From: Victivallaceae bacterium
GTDB lineage: Bacteria > Verrucomicrobiota > Lentisphaeria > Victivallales > Victivallaceae
Assembly: GCA_016292515.1 (NCBI GenBank)
Contig: JAEDIJ010000019.1
Location: 1-38,677 of the forward strand
Length of the DNA: 38,677 nt
Direction of reading: 5' to 3'
The translations under genes were made by a program, and so were the position numbers. Positions 32,852 to 38,677 of the stretch are shown here, one piece after another. The first letter of the stretch is position 1, and every line of letters starts with the position of its first letter. The notes under the pieces are model-generated. The model saw only the letters and a list, made by a program, of their open reading frames with translations, was not told the origin of the DNA and did no database searches.

Positions 32852-33727
32852 TCATTTTTCCAGATAGATCGCGATGTTGCTCGCGACCGGACGGGCGTAA
32901 CCGCCGGTCGTGTGGCGGTTGACCATCACGCAGTTTTTCCGTCCGCGGTCAACGTAGAGGAGCGTCGTCGAACCGCCGCCATCCATATTGAGCGCATCGC
33001 TCGCACCCGCATCGATCATCAGTTGTGCGAGTTCAGTCAGCGTCGCCCCCTCGCTCCAACCGGGCTGTCTGCCGTCGACCGTGATGAGAAAAAGCACCCG
33101 TTTGTTTTTGGACAATCCATACGCCATACGGGGGTCGCAATGCGTTTTGTCGTCGGTCGCGATCTTGCCGTCGAGCAGGATCGGACAAAAGCCGGAAACG
33201 GCGATCTGCAACTTGGGATAAAGTTTTTCCGGCACCGGTTTCGTCCAGATCTCCGCCTGCCCGTTGTTGTAGACCAGAAAGACGGCGCCGTGGCGGTGAT
33301 CGTCGGAAACGACCTGCCCCTGATTGATGTTCAATCCGCTCAAAAAGCCGTATTGATGGGTAAAAGGTTTCGTCCACGGTGTCCACGGCGCGGCATTGGC
33401 GGCGACGATCACGTTAAGTTTCTTTTGCCGCAGCGAAGCGACAAAATCCGCCGTTGTCATCCGCTTGGTCTGGATCGTCCGTTGCGGAAAATCCGGCATC
33501 GGCTTGCCGTAATCGACATCGCGCGGTGTCGCGACAAAGCGGAGTCGGCGGTTGCCGAGATCGATGCGCATCACGCTGATTTTCTGCAACCGCGGCTTTT
33601 GGCGGTCGATCGTGATGAGTTTCACCCCCGTCTGCACTTCTTTTGCGCGCAACCAGTCCAGCGGTTTCGCCAAAAGCAATGCGGCAAACAAGAAAACGAA
33701 AAGGGAAAGCAACGATTTCTTATTCAT
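32852..33727 (-). CDS. Secreted phosphodiester glycosidase (NAGPA) family protein
   Basis: A 291-residue protein with an N-terminal hydrophobic signal (KKSLLSLFVFLFAALLLAKP). The C-terminal core matches the phosphodiester glycosidase / NAGPA domain, known from the mammalian uncovering enzyme that removes GlcNAc from phosphodiesters: VIVAANAAPWTP, GFCPILLDG, RMAYGLSKNKRVLFLITVDG and the family mark ALNMDGGGSTTLLY near residue 245. Bacterial members are linked to exopolysaccharide or wall glycan turnover, but the substrate is unknown. SD GAGGAA sits 9 bases before the ATG at 33727. It is divergent from a second secreted enzyme gene at 33848. Confidence 0.88.
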   Translation of the reverse strand: MNKKSLLSLFVFLFAALLLAKPLDWLRAKEVQTGVKLITIDRQKPRLQKISVMRIDLGNRRLRFVATPRDVDYGKPMPDFPQRTIQTKRMTTADFVASLRQKKLNVIVAANAAPWTPWTKPFTHQYGFLSGLNINQGQVVSDDHRHGAVFLVYNNGQAEIWTKPVPEKLYPKLQIAVSGFCPILLDGKIATDDKTHCDPRMAYGLSKNKRVLFLITVDGRQPGWSEGATLTELAQLMIDAGASDALNMDGGGSTTLLYVDRGRKNCVMVNRHTTGGYARPVASNIAIYLEK

Positions 33728-33765
33728 TTTGCACTATTCCTCAACAGATAGAAGAAGTTTTCCTT

Positions 33766-33793
33766 ACTATAGCATCAATTCCGCAAATGTCAA
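33766..33793 (-). promoter_or_regulatory. Promoter of the phosphodiester glycosidase gene
   Basis: On the minus strand TTGACA (33788-33793), a 16-base spacer and TATAGT (33766-33771). The spacer is one base shorter than in the other promoters here. Confidence 0.65.
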
Positions 33794-33809
33794 AAGGAAT
33801 GCCGCGCCC

Positions 33810-33838
33810 TTGACTATTTCAAAAGTAAAGACTATATT
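33810..33838 (+). promoter_or_regulatory. Promoter of the C39-like peptidase gene, placed for a leaderless mRNA
   Basis: TTGACT (33810-33815), a 17-base spacer and TATATT (33833-33838). With the usual 6-8 base distance the transcript would begin at about 33845, three bases before the ATG at 33848. There is no room for an SD. Confidence 0.75.
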
Positions 33839-33847
33839 ATTTTCATC

Positions 33848-34984
33848 ATGAAAAAGATCTCTCTGCTTTTGGCTTTTCTTCTTTGGGCGCAAACATCCTA
33901 TGCGGCGGTGGAGAAGTGGAACCGCTGGATCGGTTACCCGCTCCTCAACGACGCGTGGCGATACGACGATCGTCTTCGTCTGCCGGGTGACGATCAGTTG
34001 AAATCGGCATATTTGCGCAACACATTTTTCTGCGGCGTTTTGGCGCAGGAATTGAAGTATCATCTCGATCAGGGCAAAATCACTTCGATCGAGATCGTTT
34101 TCAGCAACAAAGGCGACGTCCCCAACCACGCCCGGCGCGCGATCGCACAGGCGAAAAAGCGTCTGCGCGATGACCTCACCCGTCTGGCGGGCAAGCCCAA
34201 AACCGGCAAATTCGGACTTGCCCGCTTCAAAAACAAAGCGGATTTCTGGGAAACGCCCGACGCCGTTTTCGCGCTCGAAGCCGATGCCGGGGATTACGTC
34301 ATTCTGCACATCTATCCCCCCGGCGAAACGCCGCGAACGCAAAGTTCCGGCGACGTCCGCAAAAAGATCCGGCAACTTGATCTTCCCCGGAGAATTCAGC
34401 GCAACTCCTTCGGCGACGTCTTCCTCGTCATCCCGCAGGTCGATCAGGGCGGCAAAGGCTACTGCGTCCCCGCGACTTACGCGCGGATACTGCGTTATTA
34501 CGAAATCGATTCCGTCGGAATGCACCAACTGGCGGCACTTTTCAACAGCGACCGGGAAGACGGTACGTCGCTCAAAGACGCCCACAAAAAAGTTTCTCCG
34601 ATTTTCCGCAGCGTCGGCATCGGCATCCGCAAACAGGGCGACATCGCGCTGCCGGCGATCAAAAAAGCGATCGACAACGGCACGCCGCTCCTCTGGATCC
34701 TCTATGCCGATCCGCGGTACGAAGACATCCGCTTCCGCAATACGAAATCGCGCGGCGGCGACCCGAAATCGTGGCGCCGCAACAAAATCACCAAAAGCAA
34801 GCGGAATTCTCTGCCCAAAGAAGAGTGCGCCCACGCCTGTCTCATCGTCGGCTACAATCTGCTTACCGAAGAGATCGCCGTCAGCAACTCCTGGCAGAGC
34901 GAAGCCGACGGACAACCGACGTGGGTCCCGTTCCGGGTGGCGAAAAAGTTTTCCGCGGGCGAAAGTTTCCTCTTTGAGCCTTGA
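33848..34984 (+). CDS. Secreted C39-like (papain-fold) cysteine peptidase
   Basis: A 378-residue protein with a clear Sec signal (KKISLLLAFLLWAQTSYA) ending near residue 19. The N-terminal domain (about 20-190) is unfamiliar, with a basic helical part (ARRAIAQAKKRLRDDL). The second half matches the peptidase C39-like domain: VIPQVDQGGKGYCVPAT with candidate nucleophile Cys206, CAHACLIVGYN with His329 and AVSNSWQ with Asn347, the expected Cys-His-Asn order. Gln200 could form the oxyanion hole. No ABC transporter is attached, so this is not a bacteriocin-processing permease. A periplasmic or surface protease role is inferred. The start has no SD and sits almost on the predicted transcription start. 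Confidence 0.85.
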   Translation: MKKISLLLAFLLWAQTSYAAVEKWNRWIGYPLLNDAWRYDDRLRLPGDDQLKSAYLRNTFFCGVLAQELKYHLDQGKITSIEIVFSNKGDVPNHARRAIAQAKKRLRDDLTRLAGKPKTGKFGLARFKNKADFWETPDAVFALEADAGDYVILHIYPPGETPRTQSSGDVRKKIRQLDLPRRIQRNSFGDVFLVIPQVDQGGKGYCVPATYARILRYYEIDSVGMHQLAALFNSDREDGTSLKDAHKKVSPIFRSVGIGIRKQGDIALPAIKKAIDNGTPLLWILYADPRYEDIRFRNTKSRGGDPKSWRRNKITKSKRNSLPKEECAHACLIVGYNLLTEEIAVSNSWQSEADGQPTWVPFRVAKKFSAGESFLFEP

Positions 34985-35050
34985 CCGCGCCGCGACGGAC
35001 CGCGCGACATTGAATTTTTCCTTTTTTCATCGGACAAAACAATTTTTCTA

Positions 35051-35079
35051 TTGCAAAAAACTCTTTTTTGCATTATATT
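35051..35079 (+). promoter_or_regulatory. Promoter of gdhA
   Basis: TTGCAA (35051-35056), a 17-base spacer and TATATT (35074-35079). The predicted start near 35086 leaves a leader of about 52 bases. A small hairpin GCCGG/CCGGC (35095-35099 with 35106-35110) lies in the leader. Confidence 0.8.
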
Positions 35080-35137
35080 AAATGGATTTACCAAGCCGGG
35101 GTATTCCGGCAAAAAGCATGCAAGAAAGAAGGGAAAA

Positions 35138-36481
35138 ATGAACCAGTATGCGCAGAACGTGTTGAGCGACATCCAAGCCCGCTACAACAATGAACCGGAA
35201 TTCGTCCAGAGCGTGACCGAAGTGGTCGGCTCCATTTCCAAACTGCTGGACGCCACCCCGAAGTACGAAAAAAACAAGATCCTCGAACGCATCGTCATTC
35301 CGGAACGCACCATTACTTTTCAGGTGCCCTGGATCGACGACAAAGGCGAATTTCAGATCAACACCGGCTACCGCATCCAGTTCAACAGCGCGATCGGTCC
35401 CTACAAAGGCGGCTTGCGCTTCCATCCGTCGGTCAACCTCAGCATTTTGAAGTTCCTCGGATTTGAACAGATTTTCAAAAACAGCCTTACGACGCTCCCG
35501 ATGGGCGGCGGCAAAGGCGGCGCCGATTTCAACCCCAAAGGCAAGAGCGACCGCGAAGTGATGGCTTTCTGCCAGAGCTTTATGCGTGAACTCTACCGTC
35601 ACATCGGTGCATCGACCGACGTCCCCGCAGGCGATATCGGCGTCGGCGCCCGCGAGATCGGTTTCCTTTTCGGTCAGTACAAAAAGATCGTCAACAGTTA
35701 CGACAGCGTCCTCACCGGCAAAGGACTCAACTGGGGCGGCAGTCTCGTCCGTCCCGAAGCGACCGGTTACGGCTGCGTCTATTTCGCCTTTGAAATGCTC
35801 GCCACCCGCAATCAGGATCTCGAAAACAAGCGCATCATGGTTTCCGGCTCCGGCAACGTCGCGCAGTTCGCGATCGTCAAGGCGACCCACCTCGGCGGCA
35901 AGGTGATCTCCTGCAGCGACTCCAACGGCTGCATCATCGACGAAGACGGCATCGACGCCGAGAAGCAGGCTTTCATCCGCGAACTCAAAAACGTCAAACG
36001 CGGCCGCATCCGCGAATACGCCGAGCGTTTCCCCCGCGCCAAATACTACGAGGGCAAACGCCCCTGGCAGATCACTTCCTGCGACGTCGCGCTGCCCTGC
36101 GCCACGCAGAATGAACTCGATCTCGACGACGCCAAGGCGCTCGTCGCCAACGGCTGCATCTGCGTCTGCGAAGGCGCCAATATGCCGACGACGCTCGAAG
36201 CGACCCAGTACATTCAATCGAATAAACTGCTTTTCTCGCCCGGCAAGGCTTCCAACGCCGGCGGCGTCGCGACCAGCGGTCTCGAAATGAGCCAGAACGC
36301 GATGCGTTTGAGCTGGGATGCCGGCGAAGTCGACAACCGGCTCCACAACATTATGATCAATATCCACAACGCGGCGCGCAATGCCGCCGCCGAGTTCGGC
36401 GAGCCCGACAACTACGTGATGGGCGCCAACATCGCCGGCTTCCGCAAAGTTGCCGACGCGATGATCGACCTCGGCATCTAG
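35138..36481 (+). CDS. gdhA: Glutamate dehydrogenase, hexameric class I
   Basis: A 447-residue enzyme that interconverts 2-oxoglutarate plus ammonia and glutamate, the main ammonia entry or exit route. Family signatures: YKGGLRFHPSVN near residue 90, LPMGGGKGGADFNPKGKSD near 122-140 with the catalytic lysine, PAGDIGVGAREIGFLFGQYK near 165, and a Rossmann loop VSGSGNVAQFA near 237. The length and the N-terminus match the bacterial 450-residue type that usually prefers NADP(H); coenzyme choice is inferred. The ATG at 35138 follows AAGAAGGGAA; a longer in-frame reading begins inside the promoter and is rejected. It is monocistronic, followed by a terminator. Confidence 0.96.
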   Translation: MNQYAQNVLSDIQARYNNEPEFVQSVTEVVGSISKLLDATPKYEKNKILERIVIPERTITFQVPWIDDKGEFQINTGYRIQFNSAIGPYKGGLRFHPSVNLSILKFLGFEQIFKNSLTTLPMGGGKGGADFNPKGKSDREVMAFCQSFMRELYRHIGASTDVPAGDIGVGAREIGFLFGQYKKIVNSYDSVLTGKGLNWGGSLVRPEATGYGCVYFAFEMLATRNQDLENKRIMVSGSGNVAQFAIVKATHLGGKVISCSDSNGCIIDEDGIDAEKQAFIRELKNVKRGRIREYAERFPRAKYYEGKRPWQITSCDVALPCATQNELDLDDAKALVANGCICVCEGANMPTTLEATQYIQSNKLLFSPGKASNAGGVATSGLEMSQNAMRLSWDAGEVDNRLHNIMINIHNAARNAAAEFGEPDNYVMGANIAGFRKVADAMIDLGI

Positions 36482-36495
36482 TCCGGTTTTTCCGG

Positions 36496-36537
36496 CGGCG
36501 CTTCCCGTTTTGCGCGGAGAAGCGCCGTTTCCTTTTT
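36496..36537 (+). terminator. Intrinsic terminator after gdhA
   Basis: CGGCGCTTC (36496-36504) pairs perfectly with GAAGCGCCG (36519-36527). A 14-base loop separates the arms, and TTTCCTTTTT follows. Confidence 0.85.
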
Positions 36538-36576
36538 CAGGAGTAAGGAAAAACCGCGATTTTTCATCACTTTGAT

Positions 36577-36605
36577 TTGTATTTTTGCGCTTTTGGTGAT
36601 ATAAT
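36577..36605 (+). promoter_or_regulatory. Promoter of mreB
   Basis: TTGTAT (36577-36582), a 17-base spacer and TATAAT (36600-36605). The predicted start near 36612 gives a leader of about 45 bases. This is the only TATAAT -10 I found in the window. Confidence 0.75.
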
Positions 36606-36656
36606 TATACATAACAATTGTGAAGTATTGAAAAACACGAAAAAGCAAGGTGAGTT

Positions 36657-37682
36657 ATGTCCATGCACTTTTTGACCAAACTCTTTTCCACGTACATCGG
36701 GATCGACCTCGGTACCGCGAACTGTCTGATCTACGTGCGCGACCACGGCATCATGCTGGCGGAGCCCTCCGTCGTCGCCCTCAAAGTCAACACCCGCGAA
36801 GTACTCGCCGTCGGCAGTGAAGCAAAAGAGATGATGGGCAAAACCCCCGTCAACATCACGACCATCCGCCCGATGAAAGACGGCGTGATCGCCAATTTTG
36901 AAGTCACCGAGGATATGCTCCGCTTTTTCATCCAAAAAGCGATGCGTCAGCAGCCGTGGTTCAAGCGTCTGCTTCACCCCCGCGTGCTGATCGCCGTCCC
37001 CTCCGGCATTACGGAAGTTGAAAACCGCGCCGTCAAAGACAGCGCCAAGCACGCCGGTGCCGGCGAGATCATCCTCGTCGAGGAACCGATGGCGGCGGCG
37101 GTCGGCGTCGGATTGCCCGTCGCGGAGCCTTCCGGCAGTATGATCGTCGATATCGGCGGCGGTACGACCGAAGTCGCAGTGATCTCGCTTTCCGGCATCG
37201 TCGAAGCCAAAAGCGTGCGCGTCGGCGGCGATGCCCTCGACGAAGCGATCATCCAGTATATGCGCAAAAACCACAACCTTCTGGTCGGCGCGCTTTCCGC
37301 CGAACGCATCAAGATCAAAATCGGCAGTGCCTATCCCGTCAAGGACGAGCAGACGCTCGACGTGCGCGGTCTTGATATCGTTTCGCGCGGTCCCAAAACG
37401 ATCCGTATCACGGCGGAAGAGATCCGTATGGCGTTGCAGGAATCGGTCACCACGATCTCCGAAGCGGTGCGCAACACGATCGAGCATTGTCCGCCGGATC
37501 TGCTCGCCGACCTCGTCGACCGCGGCATTATGCTCGCCGGCGGCGGCGCGATGCTCGCCGGATTGGACAAGTTGCTGACCGAGGAAACCGGCTTGCCGGT
37601 CTTCGTTTCCGACGAACCGCTCAACGCCGTCGTCAAAGGCGCCGGAGTCATGTTGCAGGAAGACAGTATCTGGAATTCTTAA
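36657..37682 (+). CDS. mreB: Rod-shape-determining protein MreB
   Basis: A 341-residue bacterial actin that forms membrane-associated filaments guiding side-wall peptidoglycan synthesis. Actin-fold motifs are complete: phosphate 1 IGIDLGTANCLIYV (about 14-27), the phosphate 2 loop VDIGGGTTEVAVISL near residue 162, the connecting segments AVPSGITEVENRAV and VEEPMAAAVGVGLPV, and adenosine loop IMLAGGGAMLAGLDKL near 298. A short N-terminal amphipathic-like stretch (MHFLTKLFSTY) could bind the membrane. SD AAGGTGAG is a few bases upstream of ATG 36657. No mreC or mreD follows; the next gene, 4 bases after the stop, is a DUF2156 protein. Confidence 0.97.
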   Translation: MSMHFLTKLFSTYIGIDLGTANCLIYVRDHGIMLAEPSVVALKVNTREVLAVGSEAKEMMGKTPVNITTIRPMKDGVIANFEVTEDMLRFFIQKAMRQQPWFKRLLHPRVLIAVPSGITEVENRAVKDSAKHAGAGEIILVEEPMAAAVGVGLPVAEPSGSMIVDIGGGTTEVAVISLSGIVEAKSVRVGGDALDEAIIQYMRKNHNLLVGALSAERIKIKIGSAYPVKDEQTLDVRGLDIVSRGPKTIRITAEEIRMALQESVTTISEAVRNTIEHCPPDLLADLVDRGIMLAGGGAMLAGLDKLLTEETGLPVFVSDEPLNAVVKGAGVMLQEDSIWNS

Positions 37683-37686
37683 TACT

Positions 37687-38580
37687 ATGAAAATCGATCT
37701 TTCCACGTTGCGTCCGATCGAACTCAAAGATCGCGCGCTGTTTGAGCGTCATCTCAAAGTGATGAAAAGCCAGAGCAGTGAATGCTGCTTTGCCAATTTA
37801 TTCATTTACCGGCAATTCTACGGTTACGAGTTCGCCGATTTCGGCGACCGTCTCGTTGTCTACGAACGTCCGACCCGTCAGATCCATTACCCGATCGGCA
37901 AATGGACGACGCCGTCGGAATTGTATAAAATCAGCAGTGCTTTCATCAAGGCGGGATTGAGCGACGGTGCCGTCTACGACGTGCCGGAGGATTTTCTCGA
38001 CAAACACGCGGATTGCGACACTCACTTCGACATCGAGTACGATGAAGGGGCGATCGATTATCTCTTTTCGATCGACAAGATCGCGACCTGCGCGGGGCCA
38101 AAACTCCGCAAGAAATACAACCTCGTCAAGCAGTTTCAAGCCAACTGGCCCAAAGCGGAAGTCCGCGCCATCGACGACAAGGAGATCGACGCCGCCATCA
38201 AATTGGTAAAGAGTCTCAATTCCCACTTGGTGCAGTGCCAGTTCATCGACGAGGAGACCGAAGCGTTGACCATCGCCCTGCAGAATTTCAAAACACTCAA
38301 ACTGCAAGGCATCATCCTCTACGCCGAGGACGATTACCCCGCCGGCATTTCCATTTACAGCATTCTGCCCTCCGACACCGTTGACATACTCTTTGAAAAA
38401 GCTGACCACGCAGTCAAGGGCGCATCGCAGACCCTCACCCGGATGGTCTCGATGGAATTGCACGGCAAAGCGAAATTCATCAATTGCGAGCAGGACTACA
38501 ACGACGAGGAAATGCGTCACATGAAACGCTCCCTCGACCCCGAGCGATTCTACAAGCGTTACCTGCTCCGGACAAAATAA
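37687..38580 (+). CDS. DUF2156 family protein (GNAT-like lysyltransferase fold)
   Basis: A 297-residue soluble protein matching the DUF2156/COG4866 family. The N-terminus (LRPIELKDRALFERHLKVMKSQSSECCFANLFIY) and the C-terminal segment ASQTLTRMVSMELHGKAKFINCEQDYND...LKRSLDPERFYKRYLL-like ending are characteristic. The fold is related to the C-terminal domain of phosphatidylglycerol lysyltransferase, that is two GNAT-like halves, but this family has no membrane domain and no demonstrated reaction that I know of. It starts 4 bases after mreB without a visible SD, so co-transcription and coupling are likely. It is closed by a strong terminator. Confidence 0.88.
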   Translation: MKIDLSTLRPIELKDRALFERHLKVMKSQSSECCFANLFIYRQFYGYEFADFGDRLVVYERPTRQIHYPIGKWTTPSELYKISSAFIKAGLSDGAVYDVPEDFLDKHADCDTHFDIEYDEGAIDYLFSIDKIATCAGPKLRKKYNLVKQFQANWPKAEVRAIDDKEIDAAIKLVKSLNSHLVQCQFIDEETEALTIALQNFKTLKLQGIILYAEDDYPAGISIYSILPSDTVDILFEKADHAVKGASQTLTRMVSMELHGKAKFINCEQDYNDEEMRHMKRSLDPERFYKRYLLRTK

Positions 38581-38597
38581 TCGGTTTTTACCAAAAA

Positions 38598-38629
38598 AGG
38601 CTGTTGCGAAAGTGACAGCCTCTTTTTTT
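38598..38629 (+). terminator. Bidirectional intrinsic terminator after the mreB pair
   Basis: AGGCTGT (38598-38604) pairs with ACAGCCT (38615-38621). Three further inner pairs (two of them G-T) close a GAAA tetraloop, and a T7 run follows. An A-rich stretch before the stem makes it function in the minus direction as well. Confidence 0.9.
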
Positions 38630-38645
38630 GTCCCGCCCGCGGGGC

Positions 38646-38670
38646 AAAAAAACCACCGGCTCAGCCGGTG
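38646..38670 (-). terminator. Minus-strand hairpin terminator from a gene beyond the right edge
   Basis: CACCGGC (38654-38660) pairs with GCCGGTG (38664-38670) around a 3-base loop. On the minus strand the stem is followed by T7 (38652-38646). It implies a minus-strand gene just outside the window. Similar hairpins also occur at ends of some IS200/IS605-type elements, which is an alternative I cannot test here. Confidence 0.65.
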
Positions 38671-38677
38671 AGTAGCC

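Noticed and set aside
34985..35050. GC-rich stretch after the C39-like peptidase as a terminator
   Set aside because: CGCG blocks can pair in several weak ways but give no clean stem directly followed by a T-run.

Overview
The window is a dense, GC-rich (by eye clearly above 50%) bacterial chromosome segment. It holds 38 protein-coding genes, one of them cut by the left edge. I see no RNA genes, insertion sequences, CRISPR arrays or phage genes. The longest stretch without a gene is the 252-base divergent promoter region at 1930-2181. Gene content suggests a fermentative anaerobe with a peptidoglycan wall: a pyrophosphate-dependent phosphofructokinase, the [FeFe]-hydrogenase maturase HydE, rubredoxin, a glutaminase-free GMP synthetase, NADP-type glutamate dehydrogenase and a eukaryote-like UDP-sugar pyrophosphorylase. 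My best guess is a gut-type member of the Planctomycetes/Verrucomicrobia/Lentisphaerae group (Lentisphaerota-like). That is inference from gene content, not a proven placement.

Layout. 1-1929 (-) is a large secreted protein of unknown function. 2182-3165 (+) is the GMP synthetase ATP-PPase subunit, closed by a terminator. 3235-7385 (+) is an AmpG-like permease, oligoendopeptidase F and HydE. 9537-7389 (-) is rubredoxin, a small lipoprotein, a DUF2062 membrane protein and DprA. 9748-12759 (+) is QueF, ArgJ, PurQ and an HdeD-like membrane protein. 19835-12763 (-) is an eight-gene train with junctions from -4 to +11 bases: DapB, an ATP-cone-like protein, an SGNH hydrolase, FolE, Dtd, a UAP1-type pyrophosphorylase, FtsW and MurG. 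20012-21624 (+) is a DEDDh exonuclease and an unknown protein. 25888-21625 (-) is a ferric-iron-type ABC importer. 27169-25967 (-) is ArgG with a strong terminator. 31851-27298 (-) is PPi-phosphofructokinase, GatC, GatA, RuvC and a short TatD. 31974-32843 (+) is a tRNA dihydrouridine synthase. 33727-32852 (-) and 33848-34984 (+) are divergent secreted proteins, a phosphodiester glycosidase and a C39-like cysteine peptidase. 35138-36481 (+) is glutamate dehydrogenase, and 36657-38580 (+) is MreB followed by a DUF2156 protein, ending in a terminator.

How the genes work together. Cell-wall growth is the main theme: DapB for diaminopimelate, UAP for UDP-GlcNAc, MurG for lipid II, FtsW for septal polymerisation, MreB for elongation, and an AmpG-like permease possibly for muropeptide recovery. 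Dtd, which removes D-amino acids from tRNA, sits in the same train. Nitrogen and arginine metabolism are served by ArgJ, ArgG and GdhA, purines by PurQ and the GMP synthetase subunit, and translation quality and tRNA modification by GatCA, Dtd, QueF and Dus.

Transcription signals are unusually clear. Seven promoters share a -35 beginning TTG, a spacer of exactly 17 and the -10 hexamer TATATT. Several convergent gene pairs meet with 0-8 bases between them and no hairpin. I found no obvious new defence or mobile system. The most interesting items are the promoter consensus, a probably leaderless secreted-peptidase mRNA, the cell-wall gene train with an orphan ATP-cone-like protein, and several uncharacterised proteins.
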